A stretch of 64,000 nt of DNA from Leuctra nigra (taxonomy: Eukaryota > Arthropoda > Insecta > Plecoptera > Leuctridae): contig OW203764.1 of the NCBI GenBank assembly GCA_934045905.1, positions 37,135,434 to 37,199,433 of the forward strand, in the 5' to 3' direction. Shown here in pieces: positions 12,506 through 25,416 of this stretch (position 1 is its first letter; every line of letters begins with the position of its first letter). Under the pieces are notes generated by a model. That model ran no database searches, was not told the DNA's origin, and worked only from the letters and a program-made list of their open reading frames with translations. Both the position numbers and the translations under genes were made by a program.

Positions 12506-12908
12506 CCATAAAAAACACTTCGTGTAAAAATACCAGCCAAGTCTCTTCAACTAAAAAAAAATATATGAAATCTAAAAATTCTGCACTGAAAAGTATTGAT
12601 ATCAAAAAATTTGCCAAGTCAAAACTTTATTTGAAAATCAAAAAATACTTGGCGCATCGTGTATATAAATAGCTGAGAAGTATAGGCCAGATATAAAATA
12701 TACATCAAATATACATATACATATAGTATACCTATAATTCTCAAAAAAATCGATGCGCCAAGTATTTTTTGATTTTCAAATAAAGTTTTGACTTGGCAAA
12801 TTTTTTGATATCAATACTTTTCAGTGCAGAATTTTTAGATTTCATATATATTTTTTTTTAGTTGAAGAGACTTGGCTGGTATTTTTACACGAAGTGTTTT
12901 TTATGGGG
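12506..12908. repeat. About 400-bp palindrome, copy 2
   Basis: Near-perfect arms surround a centre at about 12660-12745. Private variants CACTTCGTG, TTCTGCACTG, AAGTATTGATATC and TTTGCCAAG occur in both arms. The unit array abuts the right side (GGGGATATCAC). Confidence 0.85.
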
Positions 12909-14364
12909 ATATCACTCCTTTTTTTAGTTTATTCTTACAACTTGTGACACATATGAAATGAACAATTACTAAATTCTTTTAAAAAAATCGCCATTTACGA
13001 TTTGGTTACTACTAATGAAAATCTGTTATATATTCATATATAGTCTTTCGTGAAGAATAGCAAAGGTTTCATTACAATCGGTCAACCCAGTTCCGAGATA
13101 TGGCATACACATCGGTTTTCAAAATGGCTGCTAAACTTACTGCACTGCCACATAGAATTTATATCTACAATTAATGTGTATCATTTTAGGCTTTCTGAAT
13201 ATGTATTCATTGTATAGAATGGGGAATACAATAATTTTTAAATTTGAATTACTTCATTTCCGGGCTCATAAATAAGAACATTCTAGTTTGACTGTTCCTA
13301 TAACATTAAGATGGCCTTCCGAATCATTTGGCGCTAGTTTCGTACTGATCGGTCTACCAGTTTTCGAGATTCGACGTTACTTCCGGTTTCAAAATGGCGG
13401 CTGAAATCTCTGACCCCTTGAATTTTAATTTACACATGATAACATCTTATTATAAGCTGTCTCAAATAGTGTTTATTGTATCAAAATGTAAATTTGTGAG
13501 ATTTTTCAAATGTGTGACGTCATTTCCGGTTTTGCTATAAGAAACTGCAAATATTATTGTTGATAATACATAAAGTTGACCGTCTAAATTGTTTGGCGCT
13601 GGTTTCGTTCAAATCTATTTAGCCGTTATTAAGATATGATGTCACTACCGGTTTCAAAATGGCGGATTCCGGTTGGTTTTATAACAACTCAAATGAGATA
13701 TCAAAAGTACATACGTTACATAAATATCAAAATAATCGGATCAATCTTTGTTGCCGAAATGCCAATCGATGTATTTCAAATTTCATGACGTCATTTCCGG
13801 TTTCGTTAACATAATTTTTAGTCTTTTGCTACTGATAATGCATATAGATGACCGTCTGAATCGTTTGGCGCAAATTTCGTTCCAATCAGTTTAGCCGTTG
13901 TTGAGATATGACGTCACTTCCGGTTTCAAAATGGCGGCACAAAAAATTCATGGGGTGAAGGTTAAATCAGACGCCAAAAGTGCACACGTGGTAAAAATGT
14001 GAGATCAATCGGTTCAGCCGTTTAGGCTGTGGCCTTGTTACCGGATTTGAATTCCAGGAGACTACTACTACTACTACTGAGATTATTATTATTATGAAAA
14101 CCGCCCTAAAACACTGTTTCCACTGCCCTTTAGCTCGCAAAGGGCGTAACCTATTGGGCCCAAATTTGGTATATGTAGTAGGGTGGGCCATAGCTCGAAA
14201 TTAAGATATTTCGCAACAATGTGAGATTTCCCAATTTTAAGATCCAGTAGGCCGAAAATGCCACTTTGATGCTTACAGTAAAAGTGGGTTGCTCCAGCCT
14301 TTTTAAATGAGAGTGTGCGCGCGCCGTACGACTTGGCTGGCGTGGAGCGACCGCTCCACTAGAT
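12506..14364 (+). mobile_element. Composite TIR/palindrome element, copy 2
   Basis: Order from left: palindrome (12506-12908), a transition GATATCAC...TTTAGTTTATT, tandem units of about 270 bp (anchors near 13110, 13375, 13630 and 13910, each with GTCACTTCCGG.TTTCAAAATGGCGG or a degenerate form), the GGTTCAGCCGTTTAGGCTGTGG block, simple repeats of (CTA)n and (ATT)n, then a terminal region of about 270 bp ending in GTGGAGCGACCGCTCCACTAGAT. It has four units where copies 1 and 3 have two. Only one TIR is present. No transposase frame is seen. Confidence 0.7.
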
Positions 14365-14543
14365 TGTTACTGTTATACTTTTACTCGAAAAAGTATACTC
14401 AAAATGTGACTTTGTAAAATCATTGAAGTTAGTACTAAAATAACAATGGTGTAATGCTGTATTTCCCAGCACAGCAAACTTTAAATAATTTCAAATCCGA
14501 TAAAAATTAAACTTTCTCGCGATCACACTTGGCTCGATGCTTT

Positions 14544-15777
14544 TTGAGCGAGCGAAGCGAGCTACTCCATCTGACTCTTTTGACACGGACCTCTTTTTTT
14601 TGGCTGCTACCTGGAGCAATAGAAGTCACACCATTTCGCCGATCGATCTGAAACTTTGCACACATATAGAGACAACCTTTTCCGTTTGCAGACCCAATTT
14701 TTTTTTTAATCCATGCATTGATTAAATTTTAAATAAATATCTCATGATATGTTGAAAAATGAAAATGGTCTTCGATAATTCTGATCAAACTCATATTTTG
14801 CACGGTCATTAAGGTGGCTGCATATCACGTGACTTTTCAACCAAAAAGCTACACATTTTCATTTGGAAGGGTTCAGTTTAGCAAATACTTTTCACTCATC
14901 AGATAAGTTAGGACACATCTGTTGGAACTTATCTACGCAGAAAAGAACTGCGAAAATAACTTATTAGATGATTTTACTTCCTTGCACCTAAATATTCTCA
15001 AATCAAGACCTGAAGTTTAAGGAAATCCTATGAGTTGCCAAGAACAGCAAACTTTAATCTAATAAAAGGGCACATATGCATCACAAACCTGACACAATTT
15101 TGCCAACAAAACATGCGCTCTTTCTTCATCTTTCCAACGAAATGTTGAGATATTAATTATATCCACTATTATGAATGTAATATTTAAAATAACAGCACTG
15201 GGTTTTGACAGCTTTCAAACGCGTACGTATACACGAAATTTGTGTTGTTTTATTATAAAATCACTGCAAAATTAAATAATATTGACTGCAAATATTGATA
15301 AGCTCCAGTATGCAGTGATTTTTCTTCATAAATCACCTTGGATTACTCAACATGAACGATGTAAGGTATGTACTCATAGGTAACTATTTCTTTTGATCGG
15401 ATGTAGAGAAATAAAGTCACGTGATATGTATTGGCCTTAAGAGCAACAATATCTCTTATTTAAAAAAAATTCAGCCCTATCAGTTAAGAACGTATGCACT
15501 TATTGACATTTTTAATAGCTGTCAGAGATGAAGTATCGAAATAACTGTTTTTCCACTGCCACATGGATCTGATTTGCTTTAGGAACTACAGCTCTGTGCT
15601 ATTTATTTACACGTTTCAATGAAAAGCAGATAGGTACATTTATGTTGACTGAGTGGATTATTTTTCAATTCAATATGGATGTATATGTTTTCTGTGCGTT
15701 CTGTACGCATTTCCGGTTCGAGAATTTGTACGTACCCGTGCTCGCTCATCAACGCGTTACACTGAGCGTTTTCCTAG
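14544..15777 (+). mobile_element. Helitron-like element, copy D
   Basis: The 5' end is TTGAGCGAGCGAAGCGAG. The 3' end carries GCTCGCTCA (reverse complement of the 5' tip), a hairpin AACGC/GCGTT with a 10-nt loop, then TTCCTAG. One about 185-bp internal unit is present (CGATCGATCTGAAACTTTGCACAC...). A separate repeat of about 358 bp lies inside (15053-15410). No Rep/helicase frame is visible, so it is non-autonomous. Helitron or Helentron/HINE affinity is inferred from end structure only. Confidence 0.75.
15053..15410 (-). repeat. About 355-bp dispersed repeat inside Helitron-like copy D
   Basis: This matches 19953-20305 in inverted orientation over nearly its full length, e.g. GGATGTAGAGAA against TTCTCTACATCC, and CTAATAAAAGGGCACATATG at the other edge. 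It is absent from the other Helitron-like copies, so it was probably inserted into or captured by copy D. Confidence 0.8.
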
Positions 15778-16418
15778 TTCTTACTTACACAATGTATTGA
15801 GTATTCCCCGTGAAAACATTGTGTTTGATTCTCGTGTAAACACAAAAAGGTTATCGAAATGAGGACATTGGCAACATGTTCAATAACTAATGAGGTATGG
15901 CTTATTGTGAGAGCGCCTGTGGGAGTCAGCGTAATTGACCAGCCTTCTACAATGACGAAGTGTCACCAACAGCCGGGCGGGGAGTTGTTTGATGATGTTC
16001 AGCGAAATTGGAACATCAGTCTACAACGAATTATCGGCTCTGTTGCCACGTGTAATTTGGTGCGACAGCAAATAATTTTAATTGGGACTAACGATCTTAA
16101 CATGGACTAATTTACAACGCTTGTTCGGTTGAAGTTTGTTTAATTCATAAATTAAGAGAGAGGGGCGATAATGTCACCGTCTTTCGACCCACTGGCTCTG
16201 ATGAAATATTTTTTTGAACACATTGACCGTTCGATTATTTTAAATTTAACGGCACCCTTATTGTTTTCATCCACAAATTATTTGTTGTAAAACGAAAACG
16301 TCATAGGGTTACAGCGCGTGATAAATACATTGTTGGCCCAGGTGATTTCATGCAGTTTTACTGAATATGAGAATATACTTCTCTAATTTCAAAGGAATTT
16401 CAGAGTTCTTGGCCATTA
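15778..16418. other. Spacer between two Helitron-like elements
   Basis: Moderately GC sequence with open frames at 15859-16110, but without acceptor/donor pairs or motifs I recognise. A small inverted match ACACAATGT/ACATTGTGT is present at 15789-15825. Confidence 0.35.
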
Positions 16419-17034
16419 TTGAGCGAGCGTAGCGAGCGTCTCCTTTCGGCTCATTTGGCACGGACCTCTGTTTTTTTTCTGTTGGGTGAGGCTGTACAGG
16501 TCAGAGTTTTTCTTTGATCGATCTGAAATTTTGCACACATGTAGAGACAACCTTTTCTGTTTGCAGACTATAATTTTTTTGAAAACCATTAATTGGTTAA
16601 AATTTAAATAAATATCTCCTGATAGGCTGAAAAATGAAAACGGTCTACGATAATTCAGATCAAACTCATATTTTGCATGATCATTAAAACCAACATTGTC
16701 TCTTATTTTACAAAATTTCATCCCAATCAGTTAAGAACGTATGAACTTATTAACATTTTTAATATCTGTCAGTAATGAAGTATCAAAATGAATGTTTTCC
16801 AGTGCCAATTGGATTGAATCTGATTTGTTTTATTTTAACCAGGGTTCTTAGATGCTTAGATGTTATTTTCAAGTTTCAATGAAAAGCATAATAATATGTT
16901 GTGTTGATTGAGTGATCATATTTCAATTCAATATGGATATATATGTTTTCTGTGCTTGTGTACGCATTTCCGGTTCGAGAATTTGCATGTCCCCGTGCTC
17001 GCTCACCAACGCGTTACACTGAGCGTTTTCCTAG
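16419..17034 (+). mobile_element. Helitron-like element, copy A (616 bp)
   Basis: Short full-length copy: 5' TTGAGCGAGCGTAGCGAGCG, one internal about 185-bp unit (TTTGATCGATCTGAAATTTTGCACAC to ACTCATATTTTGCATG), 3' GCTCGCTCACCAACGCG, hairpin, CTAG. Flanks are ..CCATTA and TTATG.., compatible with insertion at A/T. No coding content. Confidence 0.8.
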
Positions 17035-19668
17035 TTATGAAATATGTGACACTCTACATTTTACAGAGTCAATCATCTATAATATTTTTTTGGTATAATG
17101 ACAATATTTTTGATTTGATTTATTTGTCAGAAATATTTCGGTTAAAAAAGAAATCTACAGATAGGTTTCGAGACAAAAACCTTTCGTGGTCAGAATCAAA
17201 GAAACAAAATCAGACTGTGTTCCAATACATTTCGTTGAAATTTCAACCTATCTATAAATGTAATTCAGAAAGCATTTGTTATTCAATGTCAAAATGAACG
17301 CACGGTTTCTTTAGAAATAAATCACATTCTTGTCATTTCTAACTTTTCGTTGGACGTGGAGGGGGAAATGGAGGGGGGGTTGCGGTGGAAGCTTGTCACA
17401 CAAAACGCACAAAGTTTATTTTTATTGTTCCTATTGTTTCAAGATAGATAATGTGGATACAAATCATTAGATGTTTAAAGTATCTCATAAAACACAATGT
17501 CTAATACAATATTTATTTTCCAGGGAGATTAAATTACGTTGAATCCAAATACGCCTTATAAAATAATAACTGTCATATTGTTTCGCTGATATTTACATTT
17601 AAAACAATTTTTATATTGGCAGATGTTCTCAATCAAGGAAAATGTGAGCATTAATGTAATTCTGAAAGAGTATTAAAATAATGTAATAACTGAGTTTTCA
17701 TTTGAAATTATTTTCCTCAGCCAATGAGATCATTCCGATCAAGTGTCCAAAATCTTAACCAATTAGGAATAATTATAATGAATGATTTGTGTGAAGAAAC
17801 CAACGTTACGGACACCGTGTTACATTTGTCTCGCAACTAACTTTCAATTTTCATTTACCTCTTGCTTTGTTTGATCGTGAATTCCCGATCTCTGACAATA
17901 AGATGAATGTAACGCCTATCCGAGTCTTAACGAAGTACTCCCGCTGCGCTTCCTAGATCAGAGTGATTTATGGTGAATAATCTCCTCTAAGATTTAAACC
18001 ACTGACGAAACAGTGTTCTTACTCTCCCGTTGCCCTGTCCCTTCACTTTCTCTCCTCCCTTATCTGTCCTGGACCCCTGGAGACCATGGAGACGCACGAC
18101 TCAGATCAGCTCGCCCGTTGAATTGCAATTCGATTAAATCTCCATTGAAGTTTTTCGATTTGTTGGTTTGTTTGTTTGACATACGAGAGGATAGGTGGAG
18201 TTTGTTTTCGGAAAAAGAGATGTCCTACGATGTGTGTGTTGTTGAAGAAAGAACGATAGTTTTCAGTGAAGGTATTCTTCTGTTTTACTTACATCTAGAA
18301 TGGATCTTTCTTTGCGAAAGTTTCGAACAAAAAGATTGCTGAGAGAAACCATGAGAAACGATTCAGGAATTCCTTCCATGCGGACCCGAATATTTTCTAC
18401 TGAGAATCTACTAGAAAATAGAAATGCGAATTACTGGATGATAAAATTATTATCATTGAATTCGTTTCTTATAACAGGCAGCAGTAAAAAGAGTATTTTT
18501 ATTATATTACATTTTCTCTCTTACCTCCCATTTTGTTTACAAAATTAGTTTTCTCGACTTGTTCAGAATTGTTCTTCTCATTTTCTTCATTTATACGTTT
18601 CTAAAGTTAGATCAAGGTGGTCTGAATTCATTACAAACTTTTCTTTATGAAATTATTTGGTGTCTTACAAAGTAAGGTATACGAGACGCCATGTCCACCT
18701 ACCCGTGAATTTAATGATTTCTTTATTCTTCTCAGACAGTACTCAGTGAGCTCCGGGATAAACCACACACAATTGCCATGCGAAGAGCGTCTCGAGAACT
18801 TTCTCTTCAAAAATACTTCGAAAGTCTGAATTCGAAGACAAAAATATAATTGAAATTAGGTGCAGTTTTTTTACTCGATGAAGCTTTTGTTGCAACGTTT
18901 TCTTGTATTGGTTACCAAAGAAATGCGACGCAAAAGTTTTTTTAAGTGAGGACAGAGTGAAACATGTTATGACCTGACTGACAACTTAGTTGATGAGACA
19001 ATGTTGAAGGCAACACATGCTCTATTAATCCCTTGGGATGGGGACCAAACGGTAATGAGGAATCCGAGTTTCGGAAGGAATGGGAAGAATAGAGGGAAAG
19101 AGAAGGTTAGATGTACAATTACGCAGTAGAAATAGATAGAATGCATAGAAATAAGTAACTAATTAATTGTGCTAAATCACTTTAGAAACATAACACGTGT
19201 CCATTTGATATGTAAATTTTCCCAAAACCACATTCACAAAATATTTCTAAAAAAAATCAGACCACCATTCTTTTCATACGATAGTTCACATGTCGTTTCA
19301 AAAATAAATATCTGAATGACATGCACTGTATACCCTTATATCAGGCACGTCAGACAGGTCAGAACACGACCCTCCAGAACTTTTATCAGCTTTGGACATC
19401 TAGAAAATCAGGTTTCTACGTTCATGCTGAGAAAAATGGATTTGATTTTCAGGACACTGGACTTGGCAGAAGTGGAATGGGGTTGTTTTGTTTTGTCGAT
19501 ATTACACTTACACTTTGAATAGAATAGCAATACCAAGTCAATGAAATTAATGTGGGGAGGAGAGGGGTCAGTTTTTGTGTTGGTTGAATGTATGCGACTC
19601 TACCACAAACTGAGGTCATGGAGTTTCGGTCTCAAGACACCCCGTGAAGAATGTGTATTTGGTCTCAG
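17035..19668 (+). other. Presumed intron upstream of the sushi exon
   Basis: I found no further exon here. The pyrimidine-rich end GTGTATTTGGTCTCAG supplies a good acceptor for the exon starting at 19669. Open frames at 18013-18548 lack recognisable domains. Confidence 0.4.
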
Positions 19669-19869
19669 GTCGGGGATGTCCGCCGCCCAACGTCGAGGTG
19701 CTCGTCAACGGGTCACTCGTGGACGGCGGCGACCTCCACCACGCCGACTACAACGCGGTGATGGAGGTCAAGTTCTCGGCCGAGATGGGGCCCCATGGGG
19801 AGCTCAAGAAGTGCAAGATCAAGTGCATCGGAGGCGAGTGGCATGGACCACTTTGCCAGCATGAAGAAG
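19669..19869 (+). CDS. Exon encoding a sushi/CCP-type module
   Basis: This 201-bp exon lies between TTTGGTCTCAG and AAG|GTGAGT and is phase 1 at both ends, as usual for extracellular modules. It is GC-rich in an AT-rich setting. It encodes about 67 residues that start (G)RGCPPPNVEVLVNGSLVDG and end KCKIKCIGGEWHGPLCQHEE. The four Cys (CPPP, CKI, CIGG, CQH), the GEW tryptophan between the third and fourth, and the P-L-C ending fit a sushi/complement-control domain, although the usual second Cys position is shifted. The next exon at 25417 is phase-compatible. Sushi proteins are secreted or surface adhesion molecules; the insect synaptic protein Hikaru genki (hig) is my best but unverified guess. 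Upstream exons and the start codon lie outside what I can identify. Confidence 0.75.
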
Positions 19870-19952
19870 GTGAGTGCCGACTCTTAAGCTATCTGCATTT
19901 GCATTTATAACAGTTTGTACTTACGTCCAAATCATATCAATTGTGACCATAA

Positions 19953-20305
19953 TTCTCTACATCCGATCAAAAGAAATAGTTACCTATGAGTACATACCTT
20001 ACATCGTCCATGTTGAGTTATCCAAGACGAATTATGAAGGAAATTCCCTGCATACTGGAGCTTATCAATATTTTCAGTCAATATAAGTTGATTTTGCGGG
20101 GATTTATTTAATTAAAAATAAAAAAATCTCGTGTAAGAACGCGTGTGAAGACTGTCAAAACCCAGTGCTGTTATTTTAAACATTACATTCATAATAGTGG
20201 ATATAATTACTATCTCAACATTTCGTTGGAAAGAACGATAGCGCATGTTTTGACGACAACATTGTGCCAGGTTTGTGATGCATATGTGCCCTTTTATTAG
20301 AGTAA
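19953..20305 (+). repeat. About 355-bp dispersed repeat, intronic copy
   Basis: Inverted counterpart of 15053-15410, beginning 83 bp after the sushi exon's donor site. Both copies contain CATTCATAATAGTGGATATAA and its complement. No TIR or tail is evident. Confidence 0.8.
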
Positions 20306-20564
20306 AACGGCGACGTAAGGGACGGAACGGGTATGTTAAATGTGAGAAGTTCAATGAATCTGTCTACAATTGACGCAACGGTGACGGAACATAGTTCATT
20401 TGGTTTTGTTATGTTTGCTTTACATCGCAGTTCTGTCAATTGTATTTCAGCCTAATCTCACACCGTGTAACTGATTGGTTTAAAATGCAAATGTTACATA
20501 GTTATCGAGTCTGATCGTTTGTTATATTTTATTATTTCAAGACTAATATAATTGTGTGTATTAA

Positions 20565-21546
20565 TTGAGCGAGCGAAGCGAGCGTCTCCTTTTGGCTCTT
20601 TTGGCACGGACCTCTGTTTTTTTTGTTTTTTTTTGTTTGTCTGTCGTCTGCTCGTATACAGGTCACACCGTTTATTCGATCGAGTTGAAATTTTGCACAC
20701 ATGTCCAGACCAAATATGAGATTTGCAGACCCTAATTTTTTTGAAATCCCCTGATTGGTTCAAATTTAAAAAAATTTATCTTTCGATTGGTTCTTCCAAT
20801 CATTTTGAAATTTAGCAACGTCATTGCTACCAACATTGTAACCAATCATAATAAATTTCAGCCAAATTCTCCCATTGGTTCAAATTTGAAACCATTTTTT
20901 CTGGTGATTTTTGTAATTTAAACTAGAACCGATTGACCGACCAACTTAAAATTTCGCATGGTCATTGGTGCCAACGTTTAAGGTATTTTTTTTGCAAATT
21001 TTCAGTCTAATCTGTAGTTATTTTCAAAAGTTTTTGTCATTTTAGGGACATTTTATTAAATAATCTTGAAATATTTACTACATTTTCATCCCCGCCTTCT
21101 TTAAGCTTTGCTCCAAGGCCTGTAGAGCAGCCAAGCGGTCCACAATTTACAGTAAAACTAGCGCATATCAAATCGGATGCAGTACAAAGGCCAAATACTC
21201 TAATTGGTTTAAGTATAAATAATATCTTCTGATTGGTCGACAATCAAAATGTTCCGATTAATTCAAATTTTACATGGTGATCAAGACTAACACTATCTAA
21301 ATTTTACACATGTTAAGCCCAATCAGTCAAGTATTAATTGTCATTTTACGAGTCATTTTATGGGACTGTTTGTCAAAAGCTGGAAAAAGTATGTAGGAAA
21401 GTCACAACACAATGGATATGATATTCATCCAGAGTAAGAATGGAAATTTGAAGAGAAATCGTCTGGTGCCGTGTCGTTTATCGTGACTGGGGATGTTGCA
21501 TGTTCTGTGCTCGCTCATCAACGCGTTACACTGAGCGTTTTCCTAG
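20565..21546 (+). mobile_element. Helitron-like element, copy B (982 bp)
   Basis: The ends match copies A, C and D (5' TTGAGCGAGCGAAGCGAGCG; 3' GCTCGCTCATCAACGCG, hairpin, TTCCTAG). The interior belongs to a different subfamily: blocks with CCATTGGTTCAAATTT and CATGGTCATTGG motifs shared with copies E, F and H. Flanks are TTAA and TAAT. Non-coding and inside the intron between the two sushi exons. Confidence 0.78.
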
Positions 21547-23617
21547 TAATTTTGTACACACTAAAATAACCTGGATTGTAGTAACATCATTAGTCTGTGA
21601 CTTTTCACCCATGCCCAAGGTCTGTAGAGTAGAAAAAGACAAACACAAAAAATGCCGGTTATCAATGGGTAATTGACAGCGAACAAAATTTAAAAGTAAA
21701 TTTAAATTTGGATTGAAACCCACACGAAACTTCAAAATTATAAAAACAGTAAAGCTTTAAGGACTTAATAATTCTGAAATAAAGCATTACAATGGTAATT
21801 GATTCGTCAGAGAATTCCTAGAAAATGATGTGAGTGATATTCCATCCAAGGGCGGCTTAACTCAAACACACATGTTAATGGAACGCTTGTGCCAGATTTA
21901 ATAAACTCACAGCTTTGGATTCAAAGTCACGGCAGCTGGACAGACTTTGTGGGTTTTATAGCAAATCGTTATCGCTGTAATGCGTTTTTACAGAGAATAC
22001 ATGCGTGTGAGACTTTGACTGAAGCGGGTAAATAATAACATATGGTGGGAAGAGAATATTTTCAAATAATTAATGAATTGGGATGTTTAGTTTTATGGAG
22101 AATTTCTAGTGGAATCAGACTAAATAAAGTGACACACGGTGAGAAAAGTAGAGTGGAGTGGAGTAGAAACCTTTTCTACTGAAAAAGTAACAAAATATTC
22201 ACCCCTTTCGTGAAAATAACGTCTTACAGTCTTGGAAAACGTCGAAATCCCTAGGTTTTCTCAAAAACTTGATTAAAGACCTGATTTTCCACTCGGCTGG
22301 CCGTTTGATTGACTTACTCACTCAAATTAAACGTTGTATAACAACCGAAAGCGTAAACAAAATTCAATAATTTTTCATATTAGGGTGACTTGCCAATGAC
22401 GACACAGTTGAGATGTGCGAGACTTATCTTAAAATGGAACCTATATTTTCTGACTCAACAGCCATCTTTCATTTTGTCCGGATGTCATTGGGCTCACTTC
22501 CCCTCAACAGCCATCGCGCTATCGACCCGCCAATTAAAGTAGCGAATAGCAACGATCAAATTGGTTTTGAACAACGGTCGACACCGAAATAGCCACATGA
22601 ATTACAAATAACATAGTAGTTGATTGCCAGTTCACAAGGATCTGTATTTACTTTCGCGTGATTGTTCCTCCTCTTTGGGTGAATTGCAGCTTTGACTCTT
22701 CAGCCACAGTGACGGTGTACACGTTTAATTAAGGGGGTTGATGACAACGTGATTGCATTCGACGTCACACTGTCAGTTGACATCAATTGGTAACGACTTC
22801 TCTTCACTTCACCGACTTCCACCAGACGCGATCTATCCATGTGCACATTTGCGGCTGCATTTTCAACATTCACAGCTGCAGTTACGCTATGAGTCACCCT
22901 TTGATGTGCGCTTATGTAATGTGTTATGGAAGAGACAAAGAAGGTATGTTCGTTTGTCTCCATTTTTCACCACTTTCTTCCACGCAAAGGGTTAAGTAGT
23001 TCACAGTATATTGTAGTTTTGAACTGATTTAACATTTTGGTGGAAAATGTGCTGAAAAGTAGTGACAGGGAAAATATCTGGGTGGTTCTGGCAAGATTCA
23101 TGGATCATAGCTTTTCACACTAGTAAGACACGGTTCCAATGAAAGTGAAGCCTTTCCAGGTACCCAGAAATTTTCGTCACTCGGATGGAATAGCGCTTGT
23201 ATCAGCTACTGGTGGTAAAAATATGAACTTACACTGCATATGCATATAAACTGCAAGTAGTTCACTAGATAATAGATGAAGCTGCGCCATCTGAGAAACG
23301 AATTTAGTAGAAAATCAGGTCTGTTTAGGCTTCACTTCAGCCAATGTTAATGGTATAGGAGTAAACAAACGAACCTTGCCTTACTAGTATGAATGTAGTA
23401 ATGATGTTCATGAATCTTGGTTCTGGTTTCTTAAAAAATGCCATGTGCAGTTGGGTTTTTCAGGTGTTTACAACAAAGAGTAACAACAAAAATAGATATC
23501 TGATAAATCAAAGAGCACGTGAAATTGTTATGAATTGGCACATTGAAATGGTAAGCCCGTTACAATGGACAATCCGTCTGACAGTTGCATAGTTCCATTA
23601 GATAAAAGCCACACTAT
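21547..23617 (+). other. Intronic sequence between sushi exons
   Basis: Unique-looking sequence. Overlapping short frames at 22700-22999 on both strands have no domain I recognise. I see nothing else to annotate. Confidence 0.4.
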
Positions 23618-24790
23618 CCACACTATCATCACTTTCGGTTGATCAACTTGTCGTCACAATATCGCCACCAACACTATCATCACTTTTGGTTGATCAACTT
23701 GTCGTCACAATATCGCCACCAACACGATCATCACTTTCGGTTGATCAACTTGTCGTCACAATATCGCCACCAACACGATCATCACTTTCGGTTGATCAAC
23801 TTGTCGTCACAATATCGCCACCAACACGATCATCACTTTCGGTTGATCAACTTGTCGTCACAATATCGCCACCAACACTATCATCACTTTTGGTTGATCA
23901 ACTTGTCGTCACAATATCGCCACCAACACTATCATCACTTTTGGTTGATCAACTTGTCGTCACAATATCGCCACCAACACTATCATCACTTTTGGTTGAT
24001 CAACTTGTCGTCACAATATCGCCACCAACACGATCATCACTTTTGGTTGATCAGCTTGTCGTCACAATATCGCCACCAACACTATCATCACTTTTGGTTG
24101 ATCAACTTGTCGTCACAATATCGCCACCAACACGATCATCACTTTTGGTTGATCAACTTGTCGTCACAATATCGCCACCAACACTATCATCACTTTTGGT
24201 TGATCAACTTGTCGTCACAATATCGCCACCAACACGATCATCACTTTTGGTTGATCAACTTGTCGTCACAATATCGCCACCAACACTATCATCACTTTTG
24301 GTTGATCAACTTGTCGTCACAATATCGCCACCAACACTATCATCACTTTTGGTTGATCAACTTGTCGTCACAATATCGCCACCAACACGATCATCACTTT
24401 TGGTTGATCACTTGTCGTCACAATATCGCCACCAACACTATCATCACTTTTGGTTGATCAACTTGTCGTCACAATATCGCCACCAACACTATCATCACTT
24501 TTGGTTGATCAACTTGTCGTCACAATATCGCCACCAACACGATCATCACTTTTGGTTGATCAACTTGTCGTCACAATATCGCCACCAACACTATCATCAC
24601 TTTTGGTTGATCAACTTGTCGTCACAATATCGCCACCAACACTATCATCACTTTTGGTTGATCAACTTGTCGTCACAATATCGCCACCAACACTATCATC
24701 ACTTTTGGTTGATCAACTTGTCGTCACAATATCGCCACCAACACGATCATCACTTTTGGTTGATCAACTTGTCGTCACAATATCGCCACA
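23618..24790. repeat. 51-bp minisatellite, about 23 units
   Basis: Near-identical units read TTGATCAACTTGTCGTCACA, then ATATCGCCACCAACAC[T/G]A, then TCATCACTTT[T/C]GG. Two main alleles (ACACTATC and ACACGATC) are interspersed as T,T,G,G,G,T,T,T,G,T,G,T,G,T,T,G,T,T,G,T,T,T,G. The C variant of the TTT[T/C]GG position is confined to the first five units. One unit near 24411 has a 1-bp deletion. Because 51 is a multiple of 3, long spurious reading frames result. It lies in the intron between the two sushi exons. Confidence 0.95.
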
Positions 24791-25416
24791 AACGTGATCT
24801 GCGCACGAGCAGAACTTATTATTGCTCACCCAAAAGAAAAATCGGACGTAGAATACAACCAAACATCAGATTCAAATATTCTTTTACCACATAAATATAC
24901 TAATTGAGCAGCTCGACTTGGCAATGTACTTGGTAATTGCCATCCACAGAAATGAAACTGGATATCACAATATCCAATCACATAAGGTAGATACTAGAGA
25001 GTAGGGAATATAATTATGATATCCGATTAAAATAAAGGGATGCAACAACCCAATACAATAAAAATTAATAGACTTGGATAAATAATATTATCTTTATACA
25101 GCTGTATGTTCTCGGCTTCAGTGGAGATACTTGTGGTATTAAATTAGTTTGTAATTTACACTATTTAGTCGTTTTTTGAACTATGTAATTGCCTTACGCA
25201 AAATCGATCTGAAACAAAGCCCATTATAAGATCTAACTTCAGCATTCCAGCCCTAATCCACAAGCAACCAAATCAAATTGCGTACCCTTCCAGGTAATCC
25301 ATTTAGTTCACTTATCTCAACAAAGTTTGACTTCGAGTTTCTTGGAGATCAGAGCACTTCCTCGCAGTGGGCTCGTGATTGGCGAATCCCTAATCACTAA
25401 TGACAACTGATTGCAG
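24791..25416 (+). other. Intron segment before the second sushi exon
   Basis: AT-rich sequence ending CAACTGATTGCAG, the acceptor used by the exon at 25417. Nothing else is recognised. Confidence 0.4.

Noticed and set aside
15653..17297. Open frames 15653-15862 and 16908-17297
   Set aside because: Both overlap the 3' ends of Helitron-like elements and recur with those ends elsewhere, for instance at 35344 and 56682.
19541..19864. 107-codon + frame overlapping the sushi exon
   Set aside because: It is out of frame with the Cys-rich product, crosses the splice acceptor and is Arg-rich by GC composition.
19669..19869. GC-rich exon as horizontally transferred DNA
   Set aside because: Consensus splice sites and 1-1 phase fit an ordinary insect exon; high GC alone is common for exons in AT-rich genomes.
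23618..24790. Possible CRISPR array
   Set aside because: Units are contiguous and near-identical with no unique spacers, and the DNA is eukaryotic.
23639..24894. Long open frames of 402, 272 and 115 codons with 17-residue repeats
   Set aside because: They are by-products of a 51-bp minisatellite whose period is a multiple of three; several frames stay open at once and there is no gene context.
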